Of a DNA stretch of 39,198 bases, positions 1 to 7,247 are shown in pieces. Origin of the DNA: a virus. A model generated the notes under the pieces. It searched no databases. It was not told the DNA's origin and saw only the letters and a program-made list of their open reading frames with translations. A program made the translations under genes and the position numbers. The stretch is from positions 1 through 39,198 of the IMG/VR virus record IMGVR_UViG_3300029266_001478, one strand, 5' to 3'. Position 1 is the first letter of the stretch; every line of letters starts with the position of its first letter.

Positions 1-1
1 A

Positions 2-394
2 GACCACTACTCACCAAACACTATGTGTGTTGAGTTTCCGGTCCACGAAGAACATTTCGTCAAGGGCAAGAGAGAGATTACAATGTGGGAACAACTTGAG
101 ATTGCGGCACAATATCAACACTACTGGGCTGACAACTCTGTCTCTATCACAGTAACCTTCAAACCAGAAGAGGCGGCAGACATAAAGACTGCCCTTGAAA
201 TGTATGAGACGAGATTAAAAGCGGTTTCTTTCCTTCGTTATGAAGAGACTGGCTACGTCCAGGCTCCCTATGAGCCCATTGACGAAGAGGAATACGAGGA
301 AATGTCAAAGGGCATTACGCCTGTAAGTCGCTTTGTTACCAACGAAGGCGGGGTAGGGACTAAATTCTGTGATTCAGATCATTGTGAAATCTAG
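2..394 (+). CDS. nrdJ: Class II (B12-dependent) ribonucleotide reductase, C-terminal end, 5' truncated by window edge
   Basis: The frame is open to the left edge, so only about the last 130 residues are present. The run WADNSVSITVTFKPEE, then LKAVSFLRYEETGYVQAPYE, matches the C-terminal part of adenosylcobalamin-dependent ribonucleoside-triphosphate reductases of the Lactobacillus RTPR type. The tail KFCDSDHCEI carries a C-X4-C pair, the spacing of the redox-active C-terminal cysteines that reduce the active site and are recharged by thioredoxin. Known family role: reduction of ribonucleotides to deoxyribonucleotides without oxygen or a second subunit. An internal ATG at 23 is not the real start. 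It heads the phage nucleotide set (thyX, dUTPase, dCMP deaminase, thioredoxin and glutaredoxin all lie in this window). The catalytic barrel cannot be seen. Confidence 0.88.
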   Translation, partial: DHYSPNTMCVEFPVHEEHFVKGKREITMWEQLEIAAQYQHYWADNSVSITVTFKPEEAADIKTALEMYETRLKAVSFLRYEETGYVQAPYEPIDEEEYEEMSKGITPVSRFVTNEGGVGTKFCDSDHCEI

Positions 395-402
395 GAGGCA
401 AA

Positions 403-645
403 ATGAATTTCAACCATTTGGTGTCAGACAGAGAGAGCAAAATAACTTGTGGCAGGAACCATTGTGGAGCAAGCAAATGGGTTCCAGTGTCGGAGGGGGA
501 AGCCTCCGCAGGTAAGAATATCTCTGTCCAAATGCTTTGCGAGAATTGTAAAGCAAGAACGCATGTATTCCTACACTTTGAGGAATACAAAACACACGAG
601 AAACTTATTATTCAGGAGGTGAACCGTGATAAAACCAGTAAATAG
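403..645 (+). CDS. Small zinc-ribbon-like protein, function unknown
   Basis: 80 aa with a clear AGGAGG a few bases before the ATG. Two cysteine pairs, C16/C21 (ITCGRNHC) and C46/C49 (LCENC), separated by about 25 residues, look like a zinc-ribbon knuckle arrangement. The C-terminus is basic and polar. It lies 8 nt after nrdJ and overlaps the groES start, so it is probably translated in the same operon. I do not recognise a named family. Metal binding is inferred from cysteine spacing only. Confidence 0.7.
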   Translation: MNFNHLVSDRESKITCGRNHCGASKWVPVSEGEASAGKNISVQMLCENCKARTHVFLHFEEYKTHEKLIIQEVNRDKTSK

Positions 646-895
646 ACACATTCTTGTAGACTATTCTCCACCACAGGAAAAGTCAGAGACAGGAATCCTG
701 CTCCCAGACGACTATAAAGTGCCAGAAGAAAACCACGTCGTTGTTGGAGTTCTTTCAGTGTCAGAAGACGTGTCGTTCAAGTGCGAAAAAGGGGATAAAA
801 TTGTCATAGACAAAAAGATGTTAGAGGAATTAAGCATTGAGCATTCTACTTATTACACAATTTTAGAAAATTATGTAATAGGAGTGATTGAATAA
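626..895 (+). CDS. groES: GroES-like co-chaperonin
   Basis: 89 aa, GTG start preceded by AGGAGGTGAACC. The N-terminal IKPVNRHILVDY and the mobile-loop segment EKSETGILLPDDY match GroES, where this loop docks on GroEL. A KGDKIVID turn (the vkvGDkVl motif) and the final YVIGVIE complete the family pattern. It is slightly shorter than bacterial GroES (about 95-97 aa), with a shortened roof-loop region. Known role: lid of the chaperonin folding chamber. A groEL homologue lies at 22543, so the phage carries both halves although they are about 21.6 kb apart. It overlaps the preceding gene by 20 nt. Phage co-chaperonins such as T4 gp31 assist capsid folding; that role here is inference. Confidence 0.88.
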   Translation: MIKPVNRHILVDYSPPQEKSETGILLPDDYKVPEENHVVVGVLSVSEDVSFKCEKGDKIVIDKKMLEELSIEHSTYYTILENYVIGVIE

Positions 896-1789
896 ATGGA
901 CAAGGACTTTTACAACAGATCATCGGCTTCTAGCCTAGGTTGGGATCCAACTTGGTTTGATGAAAAGTATTTTGATGACAAACTCGTAAGAGCGATCAAA
1001 CGCTTTCAAAAGTCCTATGGGTTAAAGTCCGATGGCCTCTGTGGCCCCGGCACATTCCGTCGTCTTTGGGTTGAGAGGCAAGAAAACATTGATGATCATA
1101 AGCCCGAAGACCAACATTATTCTAACTATATTGTTTACAATGGTAAGTTTACCCCAATCGAGTGGGACAAGCTTGTTCTCTGGTCAGAGCGAGGCGGGTT
1201 GGCCGCCCGCTCTGGCACTTACTATGACTACACAGGCAGACCAGAACGCGACGTTAAACTATTCGTTAACCACTGGGATGTTTGTCTGTCTTCAACACAA
1301 TGCCAAAAGGTTCTGGATAAGCGCGACATTTCTGTTCATTTTCTTATCGATAATGACGGCACAATCTACCAGACACTTGACCTACAGCACGCAGCATTCC
1401 ACGCCGGCAATGTTAACCGCAAGTCTATTGGTGTTGAGATTACAAATGCTTACTACCTAAAATACCAAAGCACCTATGTCCGCAAAGGCTTCGGCGAGCG
1501 CCCATTGGTCGAGGGTGCTTGGGCACACGGAAACAAACTAGAGCCATTCTTGGGCTTTTATCCAGTTCAAATAGAAGCACTCAAAGCCCTTTGGTTAGCA
1601 ATTCACGAATCCACTGGTGTTCCTTTTGAGACCCCATTGAATCAGTTTGGGAAAACTTCTACTATTTACGAACAGCAATGGGCATATGGAAAGGAGAGAG
1701 GATTTGTCAGCCACTACCACGTCAACAAAAGAAAAATTGACTGCGCAGGGCTAGACATAAAAGCTTTGCTATCTGAGCTTGACAACTGA
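896..1789 (+). CDS. Endolysin: peptidoglycan-binding domain plus N-acetylmuramoyl-L-alanine amidase
   Basis: 297 aa. Residues about 12-60 form a PG_binding_1-like module (DDKLVRAIKRFQKSYGLKSD, then GLCGPGTFRRLW). Residues about 120-295 form an Amidase_2 (PGRP-like) zinc amidase: NHWD supplies the first His, AAFHAG the second, and VSHYHVNKRKIDCAG the C-terminal His/Cys ligands; SIGVEI is the conserved core strand. The enzyme cuts between MurNAc and the stem peptide. No signal peptide is visible, so export would need a holin. It follows groES directly. Its last codons (Leu-Asp-Asn-stop) contain the -35 box of the thyX promoter. Confident on the catalytic class. Confidence 0.9.
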   Translation: MDKDFYNRSSASSLGWDPTWFDEKYFDDKLVRAIKRFQKSYGLKSDGLCGPGTFRRLWVERQENIDDHKPEDQHYSNYIVYNGKFTPIEWDKLVLWSERGGLAARSGTYYDYTGRPERDVKLFVNHWDVCLSSTQCQKVLDKRDISVHFLIDNDGTIYQTLDLQHAAFHAGNVNRKSIGVEITNAYYLKYQSTYVRKGFGERPLVEGAWAHGNKLEPFLGFYPVQIEALKALWLAIHESTGVPFETPLNQFGKTSTIYEQQWAYGKERGFVSHYHVNKRKIDCAGLDIKALLSELDN

Positions 1790-1807
1790 CCTGCGACCCG
1801 TTATACT
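1779..1807 (+). promoter_or_regulatory. Promoter for thyX
   Basis: TTGACA at 1779-1784, 17-nt spacer, TATACT at 1802-1807. The -35 box lies in the last codons of the endolysin gene. An inverted repeat CCGTTAT (1798-1804) / ATAACGG (1814-1820) surrounds the -10 box and could be an operator. Confidence 0.8.
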
Positions 1808-1827
1808 ATAAACATAACGGAGAGCAA

Positions 1828-2556
1828 ATGTACAGCAAGTCAGTTGAATTATACGGCGATGGCATTGGTCGCGTAGATTATGTAAATCATATGGGTGACG
1901 ACCTTACCGTCGTAAACGCTGCACGAGTATCATTCGGTGTAGAAAAGGAAGAAATAGATGGAAGAGACAAAAAGCTTATCAGTTACCTCATCAAGCACAG
2001 GCACACTTCGACTCTGGAGCATAATCTCATTACTTTCAGGTTCAGTGTTCCTCTTTACGTTCGGTCTCAGCACCATCGTCATAGAACTTGGTCTTATAAC
2101 GAGATTAGTAGACGCTACACTGATGTAGACATTAAGTTCTATGAACCCAAAGAGTTCAGGACTCAGCACAAGTCCAACCGACAGGCAAGTAATGCCGAAG
2201 AGTTGATTGATCCGCAGATCATTAGCGGGCAAGACCCTTACATACAGGTCGACCCTTATGTTGATCCTGTCAGCAAGGTTATCAGAATGCATCATGCAGA
2301 TTCCCTTGGGCTCTTTAACAAGATGATCGAAGCAGGCATTTGCCGAGAACAAGCCCGTGGAGTTTTACCACAGAATATGTATACGGAATACTACGGCACA
2401 GTAAATGTCTCTAACCTCTTGAAGTTCATTGATCTTCGCACACACGAAGGGGCACAATGGGAGATCCAAAAGGTTGCCGAGGCTTGCTTGGAGATTGCTA
2501 CGGATCTGTTCCCAGAAACCGTGGGTGCTTATCGTAGGATTAGAGGCGAAGAATGA
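1828..2556 (+). CDS. thyX: Flavin-dependent thymidylate synthase ThyX
   Basis: 242 aa. The signature RHRTWSYNEIS (RHR at 84-86, then 7 residues to S94) is the ThyX motif that binds FAD and dUMP; the downstream SRRY is also conserved. The protein converts dUMP to dTMP with FAD, NADPH and methylenetetrahydrofolate, and unlike ThyA yields tetrahydrofolate. It has its own promoter and a GGAGAG ribosome site. With dUTPase (14726) and dCMP deaminase (35092), both dUMP-producing, this gives a complete phage route to dTMP. The gene ends in GEE encoded by GAGGCGAAGAATGA, a variant of the repeated junction element seen downstream. Confidence 0.93.
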   Translation: MYSKSVELYGDGIGRVDYVNHMGDDLTVVNAARVSFGVEKEEIDGRDKKLISYLIKHRHTSTLEHNLITFRFSVPLYVRSQHHRHRTWSYNEISRRYTDVDIKFYEPKEFRTQHKSNRQASNAEELIDPQIISGQDPYIQVDPYVDPVSKVIRMHHADSLGLFNKMIEAGICREQARGVLPQNMYTEYYGTVNVSNLLKFIDLRTHEGAQWEIQKVAEACLEIATDLFPETVGAYRRIRGEE

Positions 2557-2777
2557 TCGAATGGAAAGAAACTAATGGCGACTTTACTGCTGTGTGCTCC
2601 TACGATACACTCACAGAATCTTACACAGTTGAGGTCGCACATTCAGACGGCAGGCAAGATAGTGTAACTTGGGTTCGGATGGGTTATGAACCCAGATTCG
2701 GAATGGACGATCAGGACGCCCAAAGATCAATCCGTGAATCTGAGAAGATTTGTGTTAGAATGGAGAACGAAGAATGA
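2553..2777 (+). CDS. Hypothetical protein, 74 aa
   Basis: The ATG overlaps the thyX stop codon (ATGA), suggesting translational coupling. The product is acidic, with a predicted beta-rich N-terminal half (WKETNGDFTAVCSYD, then YTVEVAHSDG) and no recognised motif. The last residues ENEE are dictated by the 16-nt repeat GGAGAACGAAGAATGA, which is also the ribosome site and start of the next gene. Function unknown. Confidence 0.65.
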   Translation: MIEWKETNGDFTAVCSYDTLTESYTVEVAHSDGRQDSVTWVRMGYEPRFGMDDQDAQRSIRESEKICVRMENEE

Positions 2778-3100
2778 GCATTGAAGTTGCGACATCTGCC
2801 CGGATGAGAAAGGGATCGCTCCAGTCGAGGCACAAGATTTCAGTATCAGTATCCAATGCTTTTAGGAAAGAACTAAAAGTGTGGGAAGATGTATATAAAA
2901 GAGATGGTTATATAATGAAGGGGTCGTGGCTATCTATCAGTGTAGGCTTACAGAGTGTTGTTGCTGATGCTCTTATATCCACCAAGGAGTTCCAAGAACT
3001 ATCCGAAATAGAAAAGTTAATGATAGCTTTCTCCATCGGAGGTGCGGTGGAAGTAGAGTATAGAAAATTTCAGTCAAGGGTTAGGGAGAACGAAGAATGA
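2774..3100 (+). CDS. Hypothetical protein, 108 aa
   Basis: Starts inside a 16-nt junction repeat (GGAG 9 nt before the ATG) and ends at the next copy, giving the tail ENEE. The sequence is mostly helical, basic at the N-terminus (SARMRKGSLQSRHK) with a mixed amphipathic middle (LQSVVADALISTKEFQELSE). The stretch EIEKLMIAFSIGGAVEVEYR resembles part of the next gene's product (EEEMLIRVALSVGYSARRSR), so the two may be distant paralogues. No known domain recognised. Confidence 0.65.
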   Translation: MSIEVATSARMRKGSLQSRHKISVSVSNAFRKELKVWEDVYKRDGYIMKGSWLSISVGLQSVVADALISTKEFQELSEIEKLMIAFSIGGAVEVEYRKFQSRVRENEE

Positions 3101-3333
3101 CAAAAGAAATAGCAGAGACGATAATGAAAGAAATAAATACAGATCTTGAAACAATTTCTGATTTCTGTCATTATAATCGAATGTCCGAAGAAATTACTTT
3201 TATGGAGAATGCCACAGAGATTTTCAAAAAGCACATCAATCTCAGCGAAGAAGAAGAGATGCTAATTCGTGTGGCTCTGTCTGTTGGATACTCAGCCCGC
3301 CGCTCAAGGAGAACGAAGAATGAAAGTGGGTGA
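3097..3333 (+). CDS. Hypothetical protein, 78 aa
   Basis: The start overlaps the previous stop in a junction repeat. The product is acidic and helical with a C-terminal basic tail. ITFMENATEIFKKHINLSEE followed by EEMLIRVALSVGY resembles the C-terminal half of the preceding protein. It runs through the next junction element in a shifted frame and ends 14 nt inside the following gene. Function unknown. Confidence 0.6.
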   Translation: MTKEIAETIMKEINTDLETISDFCHYNRMSEEITFMENATEIFKKHINLSEEEEMLIRVALSVGYSARRSRRTKNESG

Positions 3334-3562
3334 TAAAGTTCAGTTCCGGTGCGCGTCCTCCTGTTGCGGAGGTCGCTATTTAGGCGCAACAGGCGAGATC
3401 ATAAGAGAAAAAGAAAAAACTCTTTACTATAGTAAGTGGGAACGCGAAGGTGACGATAGGTATTGTATGTGTTATCTTGTAAGATACACAATGCCAAACG
3501 GCAAGACTATCAACAATGTTGCGCGACCAGAAGATCTAAAACTATTGGAGAACGAAGAATGA
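3320..3562 (+). CDS. MKVGD-type small protein, SH3-like barrel predicted
   Basis: 80 aa. The ATG at 3320 sits in a junction repeat and is preferred over the upstream in-frame start at 3269. It begins MKVGDKVQF, followed by a Cys-rich turn (CASSCCGGRY), alternating strand-like segments (ATGEII, YLVRYTMPNGKTI) and ends in ENEE. The MK(V/I)GD start and short beta-rich length match a group of small proteins scattered through this window (4148, 6911, 7083, 7247, 7641, 38047). Function unknown; an SH3/KOW-like fold is an inference from pattern only. Confidence 0.65.
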   Translation: MKVGDKVQFRCASSCCGGRYLGATGEIIREKEKTLYYSKWEREGDDRYCMCYLVRYTMPNGKTINNVARPEDLKLLENEE

Positions 3563-3792
3563 GTGATCTATTGGTTAAACTCTTAGAAGGTACAACTGGG
3601 ATGACCGAAGAGCAAGAGATCTTTAAAAAGGCTAAAACAATCATAGCAGAGCACTTTTCTGTTTCTGAAGATGTGGTTGAATGGAGATCCTTTAAGAAAG
3701 AAGGCTGGCACATCGATCCACCCGGCAGATGGTATGTTAATGGAAAACTTCTGAAATTCAAATTGATCCCATTTATGGAGAACGAAGAATGA
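3559..3792 (+). CDS. Hypothetical protein, 77 aa
   Basis: Starts at the ATG in a junction repeat (3559), not at the earlier in-frame start. A helical N-terminal half (LLVKLLEG, EEQEIFKKAKTIIAEHF) is followed by a Trp-rich segment (VVEWRSFKKEGWHIDPPGRW). It ends FMENEE through the next repeat. No recognised domain. Confidence 0.6.
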   Translation: MSDLLVKLLEGTTGMTEEQEIFKKAKTIIAEHFSVSEDVVEWRSFKKEGWHIDPPGRWYVNGKLLKFKLIPFMENEE

Positions 3793-4151
3793 AAATCGAA
3801 GGACCACTTTGGATTGAATCCAAGCCCGAAGAGGGCGAATTCAGCGGCAGCACAATTTACATCCAGTTTATCTCTTTTAGTGACAAAGAGATAGACTATG
3901 AAAATCCCCACCACACAGCAAAGGTTATGAGTGCTATGCTGACACCGAATGATGTAGAGATGATGGGAGACAAAGACCCAAGCTCTCTTTTCGCCACCGT
4001 TGCTACTACGCGCTGGACAACAATCCCAGACTATTTACAGAAAAGTATAGCAGCGTTGAATGTTTTTGGAGAAGACACGGTAGTTGCTAGGCGCCACTGG
4101 TCTCTTGAAGACGATAACCTTGTTCCTATTGTTGTGGAGAGAAAGAAATGA
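3789..4151 (+). CDS. Hypothetical protein, 120 aa
   Basis: The ATG comes from a junction repeat at 3777-3792. The product has a beta-rich N-terminus (GPLWIESKPEEG, TIYIQFISFSD) and no recognised motif. Its own end does not carry ENEE, so the string of repeat-linked genes stops here. The start of the next gene overlaps its stop. Confidence 0.6.
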   Translation: MKIEGPLWIESKPEEGEFSGSTIYIQFISFSDKEIDYENPHHTAKVMSAMLTPNDVEMMGDKDPSSLFATVATTRWTTIPDYLQKSIAALNVFGEDTVVARRHWSLEDDNLVPIVVERKK

Positions 4152-4342
4152 AAGTCGGCGACAAGATAATCCAAGTTATCCCACAGACCTCAACTACCAG
4201 AATAGATGGGATAGAGGCGACAATCATAGAAATCAAAGAAGATGGAATCATTGTTGAGTTTTATCATTTCCACGAGAAGAAGATGGTTCAGCAGTTTTGG
4301 CCAAGTGCTCGCGAAGTAAAATTATTAAAGGAAAACAAATGA
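4148..4342 (+). CDS. MKVGD-type small protein, SH3-like predicted
   Basis: 64 aa, MKVGDKIIQVIPQ start, then strand-like GIEATIIEIKEDGIIVEFYHF and a C-terminal basic segment. This is the typical layout of small beta-barrel proteins of the MK(V/I)GD group. The start overlaps the previous TGA and its end overlaps the next ATG. It uses AGA and three ATA codons in a short stretch (4199-4230), relevant to the tRNA set at the right end. Function unknown. Confidence 0.65.
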   Translation: MKVGDKIIQVIPQTSTTRIDGIEATIIEIKEDGIIVEFYHFHEKKMVQQFWPSAREVKLLKENK

Positions 4343-4500
4343 AAATCGAAATAAAAAAAGATGGTGAAGAACACCTGATTGGAATCCCCGAAAAGATTAT
4401 TGAGATGGTTGGTTGGGAAGAGGGCACCGCATTGAAGATTGAGATAGGAAGAGACTTCGATCTAAATGCGACAACGCTTGTGATCACAAAGAAATCTTAA
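4339..4500 (+). CDS. AbrB/MazE-like swapped-hairpin DNA-binding protein
   Basis: 53 aa from the ATG at 4339, preceded by AAAGGAAA and overlapping the previous stop. HLIGIPEKIIEMVGWEEG followed by TALKIEIG follows the AbrB/SpoVT pattern (xIPkeixexlgwxxGdxlxi). Such proteins form dimers that bind DNA as transition-state regulators or antitoxins. No toxin partner is obvious beside it, so a regulatory role is the simpler inference. Confidence 0.65.
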   Translation: MKIEIKKDGEEHLIGIPEKIIEMVGWEEGTALKIEIGRDFDLNATTLVITKKS

Positions 4501-4508
4501 CTATTTAT
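4500..4508 (+). promoter_or_regulatory. ACTATTTAT motif, possible late-type promoter element
   Basis: The same 9-mer also precedes the genes starting at 19784 and 26446, in each case in a short gap 14-35 nt before the ATG. No TTGACA-type promoter is visible here. It differs in orientation from the T4 late box (TATAAATA), so any promoter role is inference from recurrence. Confidence 0.35.
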
Positions 4509-4522
4509 AGCTGGAGAACAAA

Positions 4523-5155
4523 ATGAAAAAGATTTTAAATGAGTGGAATGAGTTCTTAAGCGAGAGCAGCATAAGCCGTTCTTATGAACACATCCTCAAA
4601 CACGACACTGGATTCCTTACAGCATTTCGTGATAACACCAAGGACACTACAAAGTGTATGAGCGACCATAGCAAAACTCTTGAGAATTTTGAGCGCAACA
4701 GGCAATTGAAGGCCGTTCTGTTGAACAAGGGCTACGGTGTAACTGCTGTCGATGGCACCTATGTCGAAGATTTTGGAACAGAGGCTGCGAAAGAAGTCAA
4801 AGAAGACTCGTTCTTTGTTGCTAATCTTAAAGACAATCCAAACTTTAAGGCTGATCTTCGGGGTCTATCCGAACACTTTTGTCAAGACTCATTTTTGTTT
4901 GTTTCTCGCGGTGGCGAACAATCTTTTCTTGTTGGAACAAACAAGGCAGAGTTCCCTGGATACGGAAACGAAGAAGAGACAGGCTCATTTCTTGGCGGAC
5001 AAGAAGGCGAGTTTATGACCCGCGTTGGAAAAACAAAGCGCCCCATCAAATTTGCTGAGGGTCTTGAAACCAAAGCTAAAATGCAGAACAACACAAAGTT
5101 CCTCATCTCGCGCCTCGCCAAGCAGGTCCTACAGGAGATGAAGGGGGATAGTTGA
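4523..5155 (+). CDS. DUF3293-like protein
   Basis: 210 aa, GGAG ribosome site 10 nt upstream. The segment RNRQLKAVLLNKGYGVTAVD, then EDSFFVANL, then HFCQDSFLFVS and FLVGT follows the DUF3293 layout, whose biochemical role is unknown. The N-terminus KKILNEWNEFLSESS is a short hydrophobic/acidic helix of a type shared loosely with other genes here that follow the ACTATTTAT motif. The C-terminus is a helix (LISRLAKQVLQEMK). Family assignment is by eye and moderate. Confidence 0.6.
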   Translation: MKKILNEWNEFLSESSISRSYEHILKHDTGFLTAFRDNTKDTTKCMSDHSKTLENFERNRQLKAVLLNKGYGVTAVDGTYVEDFGTEAAKEVKEDSFFVANLKDNPNFKADLRGLSEHFCQDSFLFVSRGGEQSFLVGTNKAEFPGYGNEEETGSFLGGQEGEFMTRVGKTKRPIKFAEGLETKAKMQNNTKFLISRLAKQVLQEMKGDS

Positions 5156-6042
5156 ATCCCTACTACGACGAAATCGTAGTTGGCTCCTCGCTTCGTGCTC
5201 TACTCTTTGCCTCCTTGCGGGGGCTTCCTGTGTTTTTCAGCACACCAGAGAAGCCTTTTGAGTTTGACTTTTTCAAACCATCGGTTGACTTATCGGCAAT
5301 GGGCCTAGAAAACACTTTAACAATCTGGAACACACCAAGGAGAGAGGCAAAGACCGGAGAGCCAAAGATTCATTTGTGGGAGCATCTATTGTTTGTTCTC
5401 GGCGTAAGAGGGCTCGCTCCTTTCTCTGGCTTTTGCTCTTCACTTCGTCTTGACGAGAACACCTTGACAGGCTTTTCAGATTATGCTAAATTACGATCAG
5501 TTGATTTTGGAGTGTGCCATTACTTTGATGAGCACGCCACCTACAACCTGCTGACTACCGAAGAAGAAGAGAAGAGTTACATAGTCTATGATAGAATCGC
5601 ATTTATGCGAGGAGGCAAACACGATCTTGACTTGATAGAGAGGAACAGCAAATTTTGTAACAAGATTTGGTTTTACCTTTCTCACAGAATAGATGGAAAG
5701 GTCCTCTGTAAAGACGCCTGTGCTGTTTCATTTTTGTCAAGCGACCAAGTAGACGACTTTGATTTTTCGGAGACCATAGCGAGGCTTAAGACGCTACAAA
5801 AGATGAAAGATTTAGGACTGCGAGGACCAAGAAATGGCTACCAGCCCAGCGGAAAGATACGCTACAGAAGCTTCAAGACTGAAACAATCGATCGTTATAA
5901 ATTCTTATCATCTCCTCCATTATGGGTGGAGACTGATTCGATCAAAGTTCCGAAGATTTCTGAAAAGGAACTTATCCTACAACTCGCCGACATCGCGAGA
6001 ACAAACAAAAGAATAATAGAACCATTATGGCAAAACACTTAG
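5152..6042 (+). CDS. Conserved phage protein of unknown function, Rossmann-like N-terminus
   Basis: 296 aa. A TTG start overlaps the preceding stop (GTTGA) with GGGGG upstream. The N-terminus YDEIVVGSSLRALLFASLRG resembles the first beta-alpha unit of a dinucleotide-binding fold (GxxLxA rather than the strict GxGxxG). The middle (HLWEHLLFVLGVRGLAPFSG) is hydrophobic, probably buried. No catalytic motif is recognised. It is followed by the nucleotidyltransferase-like gene with a 16-nt overlap. To my recollection this pair recurs together in marine myoviruses, suggesting linked function. Confidence 0.6.
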   Translation: MNPYYDEIVVGSSLRALLFASLRGLPVFFSTPEKPFEFDFFKPSVDLSAMGLENTLTIWNTPRREAKTGEPKIHLWEHLLFVLGVRGLAPFSGFCSSLRLDENTLTGFSDYAKLRSVDFGVCHYFDEHATYNLLTTEEEEKSYIVYDRIAFMRGGKHDLDLIERNSKFCNKIWFYLSHRIDGKVLCKDACAVSFLSSDQVDDFDFSETIARLKTLQKMKDLGLRGPRNGYQPSGKIRYRSFKTETIDRYKFLSSPPLWVETDSIKVPKISEKELILQLADIARTNKRIIEPLWQNT

Positions 6043-6914
6043 CAGGCATTATTCCATTAGCGAACTTCAAGGACAATTTCAAGTTGCCTTACGATTCGTT
6101 TATGCTACCAATCCAAGGTGACTTTACTCTCATCCAGAAGTCTGTCTTTGAGTGTGCTATGGCTGGCTGTTCCACCATTTGGATCGTGGCCAATGATGAT
6201 CTAGCACCGATAGTCAAAAAACACATTGGAGAGTGGGTCTATGATCCCGTCTACTTCTGGGACAACTACATAGACAACCGCATCGTTCAGCGTAGAATCC
6301 ACATCCCTATCTACTATGTTCCAATCTTGCCGAAAGACCGGAACAGGCGTGATAGCTATGGGTGGTCTGCCTTGTTTGGAATGCACTCTGCTTGGTGGAC
6401 ATCCATCAGAATCTCAAAATGGATGATCCCGAAGAAATACTTTGTGTCTTTTCCCAATAACGCTTATGACTTCTGGTCTATCCGAGAACATAGAAAACAA
6501 ATCTTCAACACAACCAAGAACTTTTTCTTCACCCACGAGGGCAAAACAATCAAGGACGATCTACCTATTCCTTTCTCAATGCGAGGAGAAGACTTCATTC
6601 AATGCCGGAGAGAGGTGAACAGATTGACCACGAAAGAATATGGACCACTCGCAGAAGACGAGACTTGGTTGGACCTTAAAAAACTACCTCTTAAAGAGCG
6701 CTGGTCAGCGCGCTACTTTGATCTGCCAACAATCTTTGGTAAGATAAGCGAAGAAGAATGCTTCCGCCAGGAGCTTGACTGGTTCTATGATCTCCGTGAG
6801 TGGGATGGCTATCGCGCCTACCTCGCGTCAGATAATCTTGTGAGATCGCCCAACTGGCGCTTGACAAAGCCACACCAACTGAATAAACTATGTGTAGACG
6901 AGGGAGAGGAATGA
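6027..6914 (+). CDS. Nucleotidyltransferase-like (GT-A fold) conserved phage protein
   Basis: 295 aa. The N-terminal layout GIIPLANFKDNFKLPYDSFM, then DFTLIQKSVFECAMAGCSTI and IWIVANDD, follows sugar-nucleotide pyrophosphorylases (activation loop, then a helix with A/GC, then a strand). A strict GxGTRL/Lys signature is not visible, so activity is uncertain. The rest is rich in Trp/Arg (SAWWTSIRISKWMIPKKY). It overlaps the preceding gene by 16 nt. A mannose-isomerase-type cupin at 26074 would fit the same sugar pathway. Function is inferred from pattern only. Confidence 0.55.
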   Translation: MAKHLAGIIPLANFKDNFKLPYDSFMLPIQGDFTLIQKSVFECAMAGCSTIWIVANDDLAPIVKKHIGEWVYDPVYFWDNYIDNRIVQRRIHIPIYYVPILPKDRNRRDSYGWSALFGMHSAWWTSIRISKWMIPKKYFVSFPNNAYDFWSIREHRKQIFNTTKNFFFTHEGKTIKDDLPIPFSMRGEDFIQCRREVNRLTTKEYGPLAEDETWLDLKKLPLKERWSARYFDLPTIFGKISEEECFRQELDWFYDLREWDGYRAYLASDNLVRSPNWRLTKPHQLNKLCVDEGEE

Positions 6915-7096
6915 AGATCGGTGACTTGGTAACTAATAAAGTGCTTGGTTTCGGCGTCGTCGTTGAATGTAAGATGGATCCGAATTGGGCGGCATCAAAC
7001 CAGGACTATCCGATTTGTCTGGTATATTGGGCGAGCCAACGCAACACAATGTGGATTAATCGTTCAAAAATTGAGTTGGTAAATGAAAATCGGTGA
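6911..7096 (+). CDS. MKIGD-type small protein 1 of a tandem set
   Basis: 61 aa, ATG at 6911 after GGGAGAGGA, overlapping the previous stop. It begins MKIGDLVTNKVLGFGVVVEC and contains ICLVYWASQRNTMW, the strand-turn-strand pattern of this small protein group. The end overlaps the next gene by 14 nt. First of five neighbouring tiny genes before the polymerase, four of which have the MK(V/I)GD start. Function unknown. Confidence 0.65.
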   Translation: MKIGDLVTNKVLGFGVVVECKMDPNWAASNQDYPICLVYWASQRNTMWINRSKIELVNENR

Positions 7097-7247
7097 TTTG
7101 GTTTGGGACACTACCGACAATAGGGCTTACATTGTCTTGGAAATCAGCAGCACTGGCTTTGCTGAGACAATTGTAAAGATTGGCCCAGGCCCTTGGGGTG
7201 ATTTCTGGGTTGATGAAACAATACTCAAACTACTATCGGAGGCATAA
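7083..7247 (+). CDS. MKIGD-type small protein 2 of a tandem set
   Basis: 54 aa. It begins MKIGDLVWDTTDNRAYIVLE and ends TILKLLSEA. The final KLLSEA is encoded by the repeated junction element CTACTATCGGAGGCATAATG, which also supplies the ribosome site and start of the next gene. Length, start and beta-rich pattern match its neighbours, so these are tandem paralogues. Function unknown. Confidence 0.68.
   Translation: MKIGDLVWDTTDNRAYIVLEISSTGFAETIVKIGPGPWGDFWVDETILKLLSEA

Larger units (their letters stand above)
2762..3792 (+). repeat. Five exact copies of a 16-nt RBS/stop/start element, GGAGAACGAAGAATGA
   Basis: Exact copies lie at 2762-2777, 3085-3100, 3308-3323, 3547-3562 and 3777-3792, each at a gene junction. 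The element contains the Shine-Dalgarno GGAG, the next ATG and, in four copies, the upstream gene's terminal codons for Glu-Asn-Glu-Glu plus TGA. In the 3308 copy the upstream gene reads it in another frame (Arg-Thr-Lys-Asn-Glu), so the conserved thing is DNA/RNA sequence rather than the peptide. Two more copies occur near 36 kb. Confidence 0.9.

Noticed and set aside
3269-3319. Upstream start for the 3320 gene
   Set aside because: The ATG at 3320 has the junction ribosome site and the MKVGD family start; the earlier part overlaps another gene.
2762-3792. CRISPR-like array
   Set aside because: The 16-nt repeats are spaced unevenly by genes and carry ribosome sites and start codons.
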